Part shown: piece by piece, positions 1 through 6,884 of the stretch
Numbering within the stretch: position 1 is the stretch's first letter
Layout: every line of letters begins with the position of its first letter
Assembly: GCA_964543855.1 (NCBI GenBank)
Contig: CAZJAD010000070.1
Span: forward strand, 1 to 11,986
DNA: 11,986 nucleotides
DNA from: CAZJAD01 sp964543855
GTDB taxonomy: Bacteria; Electryoneota; RPQS01; DYHQ01
Direction of reading: 5' to 3'
Made by a program: the position numbers and the translations under genes
Notes under the pieces: generated by a model
The model's database searches: none
Seen by the model: only the letters and a program-made list of their open reading frames with translations
Told to the model about the DNA's origin: nothing

Positions 1-1703
1 CCACCGCCCTTTGCATCAAATCCAGGGCAACACGCCCCATTGCGCCTGATGACACAATGTGTGAAATCCGGAGACGACTCAAAGCAGTATACGCCGCCGA
101 AGTTGTCCAGCGCCCTCGTCGCCTCCTCGACAACACAGTAGGCCAGCGAACACGCTGAACTACCCGAGCCCGAAAAGCGCAAGCCACACCAGGAGCTGGT
201 ACCGGCAGTGAAAATGATCGAATCCCCATCCTGCCCGCCCGCCAAAAGGGTCCCGTAGATGTTGAATGAATACGGACCGTCAAAGAGAAAAGTCGTGCCC
301 GACATAAGGACCAGAGTGCTGTCGGGGTCCACCCAGATGTCGCCCGAAATGTGGTAGGTGTTTGGGCCGATAGTGCCACTCACAGACCCCGAAAGACCGA
401 GCGGGATAATATTCCGGATAACATACTCACTATCTGGGAGCTCAGCGTGGCGAATAGTGTCAATGGCATACCAGGCGGTCTTGTCGTCGCCCCAGCCATA
501 GTTGATGTGATACATATAGCGGTTCTGGGAATCACTCCAGCCGTCGCACACGAGGGAGTGCCGCATGAATGTCGTGTCCGTGGTATCGTACTCAATGGAG
601 TACATCATCGGCCTTCCCAGATTGATCTCACGCTGTATCAATTCAAACCAGTCGTAGCAGGTCTCATAGTCTATGCGGTCTTCACGGTGAATGGAGTCGT
701 CATATCGGAAATAGGTGGGAAACACGGTGCAAGCATCGTAAGTGCGAGCACTGGACCCACCAATCGTGTAGCCCATCTCAAAGGCAACTCCCACCTCGTT
801 GCAAAGCTCGGCCAAGGCGCTCTCCTCTGCAGGGGAACATCCCTCGTCGCAACTGTCCGGCATATTCGCCCAGTCATAGGGATCCGAGAAGTCTGCGCAG
901 TACTCCTCACCATTCCAATTCGTGTAGCAGTGACTGCCGTCGCCCATAGGAGGCCATGCATGGTACCTCATCACCTGTGCTGCAGCGATTGCCACGCAGC
1001 CTACAGGCCAGTGGTGCGGGCAGGAATTGTTATACGGAGAGTACTGGTGCCACCGCGTGCTGCACAGCGGCCCCACCGTATCCAATGGAATCAAGGCATC
1101 GATATGCAGAAGCGAGTCGAACTCCTCACGACCAAGCAGAAAGGTAGGCCATTCGTCCGCCTCTGCCCGAGTCTCACGACCGCCCTGCTCGCGTTGCCCC
1201 CCGGGGACTCTAGTCTCCCAGGCATTTTCCTCGGAGACCTCGGCTGAAACCCCAAAAACACCGGACACCCTCGCCCAGCGCACGAGAGCATCCCTCAGAA
1301 GCCTCGGATATCCGACCTGCCCATCTACATCAAGACCACACTCCTCGGAATATGCCTTTATTGGCGCTAACTCCTTCATCCCGGGCACAACGACATGCCC
1401 GCTCGGGGATATGGAGAAGCACCGGGCCAGAATCGTATCGTTGTGGACAATCTCGTTGGTGTCCACGATCTGTGGATTCGGATCGCCTGCCCAATCATCC
1501 TCTTCGTAGTACACGACATAGGCAAGCCAATTCTGGCACACCCTCACCATTTCCTCTTCGGTCACCCGATAGCATGGCGTCCCCACGATCACGACGTTCC
1601 CCGTTCTCCTCCTGACCGGATCCTCCGGTTGTGCTTTCACCTGTTGAGGAATGAACATACCGAGGACGACCAAAACCAATGTCAGATTGGTGATGAGTTG
1701 CAT
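1..1703 (-). CDS. C10 family (streptopain-like) secreted cysteine peptidase, 3' end outside window
   Basis: A secreted papain-fold cysteine protease of MEROPS family C10. The frame stays open from ATG at 1703 to the window edge (567 codons), so the C-terminus is missing. Residues 1-24 form a signal peptide (cut VKA/Q). A propeptide-like region follows to about residue 205. The catalytic domain shows the family pattern: PLCSTRWHQYSPYNNSCP, then catalytic Cys236 in VGCVAIAAAQVMRYH, catalytic His382 in MRHSLVCDGW, and Asn401/Trp404 in HINYGWGD. From residue 437 a second module begins (LSGSVSGTIGP, IYGTLLA, DSIIFT) and runs into a beta-helix with regularly placed Cys. The same module occurs in the S8 peptidase at 9161. 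The start is supported by a strong Shine-Dalgarno site (GGGAGGTGA, 5 nt before ATG). It has its own promoter at 1845-1873 and lies behind the terminator of the upstream cluster, so it is a separate transcript. The family call is firm; the substrate is unknown. Confidence 0.92.
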   Translation of the reverse strand, partial: MQLITNLTLVLVVLGMFIPQQVKAQPEDPVRRRTGNVVIVGTPCYRVTEEEMVRVCQNWLAYVVYYEEDDWAGDPNPQIVDTNEIVHNDTILARCFSISPSGHVVVPGMKELAPIKAYSEECGLDVDGQVGYPRLLRDALVRWARVSGVFGVSAEVSEENAWETRVPGGQREQGGRETRAEADEWPTFLLGREEFDSLLHIDALIPLDTVGPLCSTRWHQYSPYNNSCPHHWPVGCVAIAAAQVMRYHAWPPMGDGSHCYTNWNGEEYCADFSDPYDWANMPDSCDEGCSPAEESALAELCNEVGVAFEMGYTIGGSSARTYDACTVFPTYFRYDDSIHREDRIDYETCYDWFELIQREINLGRPMMYSIEYDTTDTTFMRHSLVCDGWSDSQNRYMYHINYGWGDDKTAWYAIDTIRHAELPDSEYVIRNIIPLGLSGSVSGTIGPNTYHISGDIWVDPDSTLVLMSGTTFLFDGPYSFNIYGTLLAGGQDGDSIIFTAGTSSWCGLRFSGSGSSACSLAYCVVEEATRALDNFGGVYCFESSPDFTHCVIRRNGACCPGFDAKGG

Positions 1704-1844
1704 AAGAATCACCTCCCTTCAAATCCCTATGCGGGACTCGGCCAATGAATCTCACCGAACCTCAGGAGATTGCCAGTGTGGCCAATCGGATTCTGTCGAA
1801 AACGGAACATCCGGCCGTACTATGGGTCGTTTACTACCAAGTTC

Positions 1845-1873
1845 AATATAGTAGGTGATATGCCGCTTGTCAA
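1845..1873 (-). promoter_or_regulatory. Sigma-70-type promoter of the C10 peptidase gene
   Basis: On the minus strand there is TTGACA (1873-1868), a 17-bp spacer, and TATATT (1850-1845). The predicted start near 1838 gives a 5' leader of about 135 nt before the ATG at 1703. It lies between the terminator of the usher cluster (1972-2000) and the peptidase gene, as a separate promoter should. T-tracts lie directly upstream of the -35 on the minus strand (A-runs at 1875-1880 and 1892-1898 on the plus strand) and could act as an UP element. Called by eye from the consensus; no transcript data. Confidence 0.72.
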
Positions 1874-1903
1874 GAAAAAACTCATGCCAGACAAAAAAAC
1901 CTC

Positions 1904-1925
1904 ATGACAACCAGATGACAACCAG
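1904..1925. repeat. Tandem 11-bp repeat upstream of the C10 peptidase promoter
   Basis: ATGACAACCAG occurs twice back to back (1904-1914 and 1915-1925). The repeat unit equals about one helical turn, so a protein bound to both copies would sit on one face of the DNA. The inner end is about 30 bp upstream of the -35 box at 1868-1873, a usual place for an activator. A degenerate third copy (CTCATGCCAG) begins at 1881. Regulatory function is inference. Confidence 0.45.
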
Positions 1926-1971
1926 CAGAACCCCCCAAGAAGCGGCATGATAGCCGCGTCCTTCAACGGAC

Positions 1972-2000
1972 AAAAAAAGCCCTCGAAATCTTCGAGGGCT
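1972..2000 (-). terminator. Intrinsic terminator closing the chaperone-usher cluster
   Basis: AGCCCTCGAA (1978-1987) and TTCGAGGGCT (1991-2000) form a perfect 10-bp stem with a 3-nt loop. On the minus strand the stem is followed by seven T residues (the A-run 1972-1978). It begins 85 nt after the usher stop codon and points away from the usher, so it ends that transcript before the separate peptidase promoter. Confidence 0.92.
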
Positions 2001-2085
2001 CTCTCATGCACTGTCGTCTATCCTCGCCGGTTCAAGCGGCGCGCTCCGCATGGCTTGTCAACGGCTTCACTCCGGCTCTATACCG

Positions 2086-5000
2086 CTAAAACTTCTTGTA
2101 CTCGATCTTCTCCTCCGGCACTTCCTTTTTCTGCTCGGTGTCCTTCTCTTCCGGTGGAGGTTCATAACTGCATCGGATGTTGATATTCTCAAGATCCAAC
2201 GGTTCGTTCGTCGGCTGAAGAGTCAGCGGCTCCCGTCGCTCGTCGACACGATAACCGGGAAGCAGCGTCTGTCCGTCCACATCAATCTGATATTCCCCCG
2301 ATTTCAGCTCACCCAAGTAGTAACTTCCGTCGCCGGCCGTAATCGACTCCTGGACGATCTCACCCGTTGCCGACCGAGCCACGACACGCACCATGTTCAT
2401 CCCAACCATGCGCGTCGTGTCGAACGGATCCGGACCTGTAACGGACCCCGAGACAGAGTTCAGAATGATCAGGCCCAACCCCACTCGCGTAAGCGATCCC
2501 TCTTCAATCTCCGCCCACTGAGCGCCGTTGGTCGCAGCGTAGAAAGCAGGAACCGTGCTCGGATTCAGACGCACATGGACTTCGTGATGCTCCCCACGAG
2601 GTTGCAACACGAAGGCACCACGCTTGCTCGTTTTGATCCGCTCACCCGAGTCCGTGAGAATCTCCATCCCTCCAATTCCCGGCTCTCCGGCTTCAGGCAG
2701 ACCGTTGCCGTTGCGATCCAGGAAAACCTGGCCTCGAAGCCCGCCGATCTGGGGATTCAACTGAGACCGCGTCATCAGGAAAGGCTTGCCGCCCAGCAGT
2801 CCGAAGGTCGGCCGCAACGATAGCGTCACACCGAAGACCCACTCATTCCTTTGCAGGCGAGCCAGCACTCCGACGGAACCGGTACCGCTCCGATCCAGAT
2901 TGTAGCTCAACTGAGCCTGTCCGAAGGGAGACTCCGGCTTCCAGTCATACCCGCCCTGTAACCGCCACTGAAAATGACTCTTGCCGCGAGCCTGAAGAAT
3001 GTGCGTCAGATAGGTGCGTTTGCGATACGGGAAGTCGCTGTGAGTGAGAGTCAGGTCACCGCTCTCCAGAAGCCTGCGGTTCAGGTTCAGCTCCCAGCCC
3101 GCCCGACGTTGCCTCGGCGCATCGGTGATTCCCAGATCTTCGATGAGTCCCCGCCCGTCATCGCGTCCGAACTCGTCTCCCCAGGTCGTCTGTCCATAGA
3201 GGCGGAAACGCAGCGGCAATCCCACGGCTCCGGTGACTGTCCAAAGAAGGTACGCATCACTATGGCGTGGGGCGAACCGTTCAGCGGTCAGTGTGAGTTC
3301 AGTTCGTCGAGAGATTCGCGGCAAAGACAAATCGGCTCGTTGCCACGCCAAAACGGTCTTCACCTGTTCGGTTCGATTAATATTGTCCTCGACCTGCCCC
3401 GATGCCAGCGTTAGTCGCGAGTTCCGCATGAACGGCCAGAGTAAACTCGCGGCATAGCCCGCGCGATCTTCCAGCCAGGTGTTTGCGCCGTTGAAGTAGC
3501 TCGGTTCATAGGCAAAAACCTGCGGGTGCAGGCGAAACGGCCCCAGCGGGAACAGGAGCGACGCCCGCCCGGCATACCGAACGACACTGTCTTCGGTCGC
3601 ACGACTGCCCGCTCCCATCGCCGAAATGACCACCCGATCGAAAAGCCGCCACGCCCACTCCATTCCGGCGTGATGACTCTCTCGCGGCATTTGCATCCGC
3701 TCAGACCGTTCGGAATCGATCACGGCTTCAATCCGCGAAGTAAAGGCGTAGTCTTGTTGCCACGCGGCGACGGGCCCCAGCGTCATGCTCGGCAACAGGC
3801 CGACTGACAGCCGCCCGCCCACGAAATGCCCCTGAGTGAACCAGAACTCCTCGTCCGGCAAACGCCGAGTGCCGGCCCCGCCGATGAAGGCAACCTGTCC
3901 GGGGCCGAGCAGTCGATCCGTTCCGATGATCTCTCGCGTGTACTCGTGAATCGTGCTGTCCTGTTCAACGACAACGATGCGCACCTCGTTTCGAACATCG
4001 CGTAGCAGGTTGACCGCTCGGAAATGATAAACACCTTCACCGAGTGGTGCCCCATCCGTCTCCACGATTTTCTGCTCGGAGATGAGTCGATCGCCTCGGT
4101 AAAGATAGACCGTCGAACCAAGAGGTGCGTGTCCGCGAAAGTCCAGTCGTGTTCCGAAATTGTTGTATCGACCGCGCTGCGACCGCGCCTTTTTATGACC
4201 GTCTTCGCCCGCGCCGAGCAGGCCGTTCATTTCGACACCGGCAATCGATGTGGATGGAAAGACCAACTCATTCAACCCGAAAATGACATCACCCAGATTC
4301 ATCTCGACATCGCCAAACCGTCGGTACCAGTAAGCCTGATCCAGTCGCGTGAAGGAGCGCAATTCGAGCTCGGACTGGCGGAGGCGAGCCGAGTACTCCC
4401 CGCGCATGAGGCGCCCCCACATGCTCAGACTCCGTTGAACAAGCAGATTGCCTGCCGTGGTGCCACTGACCCGCAGCCCCGGTTGAATCGTCCCCAGGCT
4501 CGGGTCGCCAAAATGCTGCGGAGTCGCCGGTGGCGCAATCTCGGGCAGCGCCACACCTTGCAGCGCGAGATCGTCGTCGCTGGGTCGCTCCCGTCGGCTC
4601 CGACTTGCCTTTTCTGCTCGCAGCCGCACGAGCTTCGGTACCGGCCCCGCACTCTTGGCCAAATACTGAAACCCGCTATCGTCCCACTCCAATGTCAGAC
4701 TCAGCCACGATGCCAGGAGTGAATCCGGTACATAAATCTCGCGCACTCCCGTGATGTCGGATCGGCCGATCTGAAACGACACAGGCGAGAACTCGCCGTT
4801 GAGTTTCGCCTGTCGCATGAAGAGGTCAATGACCACCGAATCACCGCCGGGATTCCGCAGCCGGATCATGGCCTGATCTTCGATGAGCGGGATTTCGAGC
4901 TCTTTGCATAGACGCAGGAAGGGCAGCAGCCGTTCCGCTTCAGACCTCCATAAGATGTCCAAATCTCCAATTTGGACAAACTCCGTTCGCCGCTCGCCCT

Positions 5001-5178
5001 CCAGCCGAAAGCCGACGACCATGGTCTCAAGAACCGGTAGGTCGTCCTCAGCTTCTGTCAGGCCGCTCTCGCTCACCTCCTCGGCAGGCTCGCTCCACGC
5101 TGCCGTTGCGAGGAGACCCTGCCCCAAAAAAACCAGGGAAACGAAAACCGTTGCATATGTAAGCTGTCGTACACGCAC
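2086..5178 (-). CDS. Divergent fimbrial-type outer-membrane usher with SdrD-like C-terminal domain
   Basis: Likely the outer-membrane pore and assembly platform of a chaperone-usher system (1030 aa; family members are usually about 800-900). A signal peptide occupies about residues 1-27. A short periplasmic N-domain follows (LLPFLRLCKELEIPLI). From about 225 on, alternating aromatic strands suggest a beta-barrel. Residues 345-430 match the usher plug region: VYLYRGDRLISEQKI (from 357), NEVRIVVVEQ, then DRLLGPGQ near 421, where ushers have their LLxPG turn. Barrel strands continue to about 805. Near 820 a calcium-loop-like DRNGNGLPEAGEPG marks an SdrD-B-type fold, followed by a carboxypeptidase-regulatory-like Ig domain and a highly charged Glu/Lys tail. 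These may stand in for the two C-terminal Ig domains of classical ushers. Start is GTG with no clear Shine-Dalgarno, 18 nt after the chaperone stop, so translation is probably coupled. Overall similarity to known ushers is weak; the call leans on plug motifs and the neighbouring chaperone. Confidence 0.72.
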   Translation of the reverse strand: MRVRQLTYATVFVSLVFLGQGLLATAAWSEPAEEVSESGLTEAEDDLPVLETMVVGFRLEGERRTEFVQIGDLDILWRSEAERLLPFLRLCKELEIPLIEDQAMIRLRNPGGDSVVIDLFMRQAKLNGEFSPVSFQIGRSDITGVREIYVPDSLLASWLSLTLEWDDSGFQYLAKSAGPVPKLVRLRAEKASRSRRERPSDDDLALQGVALPEIAPPATPQHFGDPSLGTIQPGLRVSGTTAGNLLVQRSLSMWGRLMRGEYSARLRQSELELRSFTRLDQAYWYRRFGDVEMNLGDVIFGLNELVFPSTSIAGVEMNGLLGAGEDGHKKARSQRGRYNNFGTRLDFRGHAPLGSTVYLYRGDRLISEQKIVETDGAPLGEGVYHFRAVNLLRDVRNEVRIVVVEQDSTIHEYTREIIGTDRLLGPGQVAFIGGAGTRRLPDEEFWFTQGHFVGGRLSVGLLPSMTLGPVAAWQQDYAFTSRIEAVIDSERSERMQMPRESHHAGMEWAWRLFDRVVISAMGAGSRATEDSVVRYAGRASLLFPLGPFRLHPQVFAYEPSYFNGANTWLEDRAGYAASLLWPFMRNSRLTLASGQVEDNINRTEQVKTVLAWQRADLSLPRISRRTELTLTAERFAPRHSDAYLLWTVTGAVGLPLRFRLYGQTTWGDEFGRDDGRGLIEDLGITDAPRQRRAGWELNLNRRLLESGDLTLTHSDFPYRKRTYLTHILQARGKSHFQWRLQGGYDWKPESPFGQAQLSYNLDRSGTGSVGVLARLQRNEWVFGVTLSLRPTFGLLGGKPFLMTRSQLNPQIGGLRGQVFLDRNGNGLPEAGEPGIGGMEILTDSGERIKTSKRGAFVLQPRGEHHEVHVRLNPSTVPAFYAATNGAQWAEIEEGSLTRVGLGLIILNSVSGSVTGPDPFDTTRMVGMNMVRVVARSATGEIVQESITAGDGSYYLGELKSGEYQIDVDGQTLLPGYRVDERREPLTLQPTNEPLDLENINIRCSYEPPPEEKDTEQKKEVPEEKIEYKKF

Positions 5179-5196
5179 TTCTGCCAGCCAATGGTA

Positions 5197-6018
5197 TCAC
5201 GGTTTCATCGGGACTCGTAGAGCCGTCTCGCCGGCCACAAGATCGCCGGTCTCTTCCGAAGACACGCGCACCCGGGCCATATACTCGCCGGGTTGGAGTT
5301 CCGTCTCGATGGGCATCTGCAGAACGCGCTCCGAAAAAGGAAAGAGCGATAGCCTTCCCCTTTCCTCGTGCGCCACAACTTCCCCGTTCGCATCGACAAT
5401 ATCGACCTCGGTCTCGAAAGGAACACGACCGTTGGAAGTATTGCCCAGAGTGATCGAGACACGCGATCCCTTCTCGTCAGTCTGCGCCTCCAAATCCACC
5501 AGCGACCACTCGTGGCCCACCTCGCCGACCTGTACGAAAATCGGCACGACAATCGCCGACGATACGGCCAGTTTGACGCTTGTGCCACCATCGGAGGTGT
5601 CGCCGGCCTGAAGCGTTCGTGCTGTCAGCTTCATAAACTCCAGAACGCACCAGCGATCTCCCGGCTTGGCGTCGGGCGGCACGATGAGCGTGTAACGAAT
5701 CTGTTGGCGTGCGCGCGGTGCCAGAGTGAACTCTTTTGGGTTAAACTTGATCCACTCTGCCACCGAAAACGAATCCGACGGAGCCGGCTGGAGATTGCCT
5801 TCCCGTGAAAGCCGGAAATGAGACGGGGATGCCCGGAAACGCTCTTCACCGTCCGATGTGTTCACCACCGTGAACATCCCGGTATGATGTTCTCCCGGGT
5901 TCACCTCCAGATCAAGGAACGCTGGCTTCACCGATATGGCAAGAGCGGACGGCCCAAGCAGACTTGCCGCCAGAACGGCAGCCACGACAACGGATGCTCG
6001 AATGATGCGGACTTCCAT
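5197..6018 (-). CDS. PapD-like periplasmic pilus assembly chaperone
   Basis: Probably a two-domain immunoglobulin-fold chaperone that caps secreted subunits in the periplasm and delivers them to the usher encoded immediately downstream. 273 aa, signal peptide 1-27 (SALA/I), mature length of 246 close to family size. N-domain 28-165: opening strand ISVKPAFLDLEVNPGE, a VVNTS turn, then FTLAPRARQQIRYTLIVPP and KPGDRW, which parallels the family pattern of a hydrophobic strand, a proline-rich turn and an arginine-rich strand. SSAIVVPIFVQVG (153-165) resembles the G1 strand that donates to subunits. C-domain 168-270 is a second beta-sandwich. The ATG has a strong Shine-Dalgarno site (AAGGAG, 6-nt spacing). 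It lies between the pilin-like gene and the usher, the usual operon order. An alternative is a general secreted Ig-like protein, but gene order argues against that. Confidence 0.75.
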   Translation of the reverse strand: MEVRIIRASVVVAAVLAASLLGPSALAISVKPAFLDLEVNPGEHHTGMFTVVNTSDGEERFRASPSHFRLSREGNLQPAPSDSFSVAEWIKFNPKEFTLAPRARQQIRYTLIVPPDAKPGDRWCVLEFMKLTARTLQAGDTSDGGTSVKLAVSSAIVVPIFVQVGEVGHEWSLVDLEAQTDEKGSRVSITLGNTSNGRVPFETEVDIVDANGEVVAHEERGRLSLFPFSERVLQMPIETELQPGEYMARVRVSSEETGDLVAGETALRVPMKP

Positions 6019-6038
6019 ACGGCTCTCCTTACAAGAAA

Positions 6039-6076
6039 CACGGCCGAGTTGAACAGGACTCGTCTACTCGGCCACG
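6039..6076 (-). other. mRNA hairpin just upstream of the chaperone ribosome binding site
   Basis: In the minus-strand RNA CGUGGCCGAGU (6076-6066) pairs with ACUCGGCCGUG (6049-6039): 11 bp including two G-U pairs, with a 16-nt loop. The two G-U positions become mismatches in the plus-strand RNA, so the structure favours the coding direction. It ends 8 nt before the AAGGAG of the chaperone gene (6030-6025). It could hinder translation, act as a weak attenuator (UUUCUU follows) or protect mRNA ends; function is inference. Confidence 0.5.
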
Positions 6077-6090
6077 GTACACATAGATGA

Positions 6091-6125
6091 TTTCTCTTCC
6101 CACTCGCGTTGGTCGGCACGGACTA
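6091..6125. repeat. Left arm of imperfect inverted repeat flanking the pilin-like gene
   Basis: The 15-bp core GGTCGGCACGGACTA (6111-6125) is present as its exact reverse complement at 6810-6824. Similarity continues outward for 20 more bases (CTTCCCACTCGCGTT against CTTCTCACAAGCGTT), broken by one 3-nt gap. About 31 of 35 aligned positions agree. This arm lies between the pilin-like stop and the chaperone gene. Confidence 0.75.
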
Positions 6126-6158
6126 TACTTGGTTTGGTTGGTTAAGTGAGAATGTTTC

Positions 6159-6190
6159 CGCAGGCCCACGCTTCTCGCCATGAGCCTGCG
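6159..6190 (-). other. Intercistronic 12-bp stem-loop following the pilin-like gene
   Basis: In the minus-strand RNA CGCAGGCUCAUG (6190-6179) pairs with CGUGGGCCUGCG (6170-6159) around an 8-nt loop, giving 12 continuous pairs including two G-U wobbles. Those wobbles are C-A mismatches on the opposite strand, so the structure appears to be maintained in the operon mRNA. It begins 11 nt after the TAA stop and has no U-run, so it is not a standard terminator. A 3'-end-stabilising or partial-termination element, as known after papA in E. coli P pili, is the likely role. Confidence 0.65.
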
Positions 6191-6201
6191 TTCCGTTCAT
6201 C

Positions 6202-6759
6202 TTAGATGTCAATGTACATCGCCCACAGGACGACACCGCCGCTGTAATCACCCTGGAACAGCTCAGCATCTTCACCGTGCCAGCAGATGTAAAACGTCAC
6301 ATCATAGGACCAGGTGCCCGGATCGCCCGAGCCGAAGTCCCACCAGTTCGTGTGGTAAACAATGACTTCACCATAGGGCCCAACGGTAAAGGGCATCTCC
6401 AGAACGGGGAAGTCCGAGTGGCTTTCGCCATAGGCAGCGGTAATCACCGCCTCCGTTGTCGCGTCCACAGGAATCCAGAAGCTGGACGCTGGAATGTCAT
6501 CTTTCCACAGTCTCGTGGCGCCACCGCGGACCGCGATATCCTGACCGTTCGCGTGAACGCTGAATGTCAGCGTCGCACAAATGAGATCCTGGGCCTGTGC
6601 CGATCCCATGTCGATGTCACCACCGAAGTAGTTCACATCAACCGTTGGGAGGATCTCCACGAAGACACGACCCCAATCGGAGTCTTCTTCATCCGCGAAG
6701 GTCATAGGAGCCACGATCATGCACACTGCGGCAGCAGTGAGAAAGAAACGGGCCAGCAT
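6202..6759 (-). CDS. Candidate pilin-like structural subunit
   Basis: A small secreted beta-rich protein of 185 aa, proposed as the main substrate of the chaperone and usher downstream. Residues 1-22 are a signal peptide (TFA/D). The mature protein opens with a short acidic stretch and then an alternating hydrophobic strand, GRVFVEILPTVDVNY (30-44), the sort of segment that could act as a donor strand. There are two mature cysteines, Cys61 and Cys159, able to form one disulfide. The chain ends in a hydrophobic strand with a near-terminal Tyr (GGVVLWAMYIDI), reminiscent of the C-terminal chaperone-binding strand of pilins. The ATG has AAGGAG 6 nt upstream. The gene is enclosed by inverted repeat arms (6091-6125, 6810-6847) and followed by a 12-bp stem-loop. 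I recognise no named family; the pilin role rests on size, cysteines, strands and gene order. Confidence 0.62.
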   Translation of the reverse strand: MLARFFLTAAAVCMIVAPMTFADEEDSDWGRVFVEILPTVDVNYFGGDIDMGSAQAQDLICATLTFSVHANGQDIAVRGGATRLWKDDIPASSFWIPVDATTEAVITAAYGESHSDFPVLEMPFTVGPYGEVIVYHTNWWDFGSGDPGTWSYDVTFYICWHGEDAELFQGDYSGGVVLWAMYIDI

Positions 6760-6809
6760 AGTTTACTCCTTGGTTTCAGTTGATTGGTTTACACAAACTG
6801 TCTCGATCG

Positions 6810-6847
6810 TAGTCCGTGCCGACCGATAACGCTTGTGAGAAGAAAAA
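6810..6847. repeat. Right arm of imperfect inverted repeat flanking the pilin-like gene
   Basis: TAGTCCGTGCCGACC (6810-6824) is the exact reverse complement of 6111-6125, and the match continues to about 6847 with one 3-nt gap. This arm lies about 50 nt upstream of the pilin-like ATG, in the gap between that gene and the 326-aa gene. The arms enclose about 685 bp that hold the whole pilin-like gene. Confidence 0.75.
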
Positions 6848-6884
6848 CTCGCAAGATTCTTCTATGACACTTAAGACTTCGCCT

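Noticed and set aside
351..1247. 298-codon open frame on the plus strand
   Set aside because: It lies fully antisense to the C10 peptidase catalytic domain, which has clear motifs and a strong ribosome binding site; the plus-strand protein has no recognisable domain.
1860..1948. 9-bp inverted repeat ATGCCGCTT/AAGCGGCAT
   Set aside because: Arms are 71 bp apart and short; expected by chance in a window of this size.
2050..2823. 257-codon plus-strand frame
   Set aside because: Antisense to the usher C-terminal domains; arginine-rich, low-sense composition and it runs out of the terminator region.
4024..4722. 232-codon plus-strand frame
   Set aside because: Antisense shadow of the usher plug and N-terminal region, with no ribosome binding site or domain.
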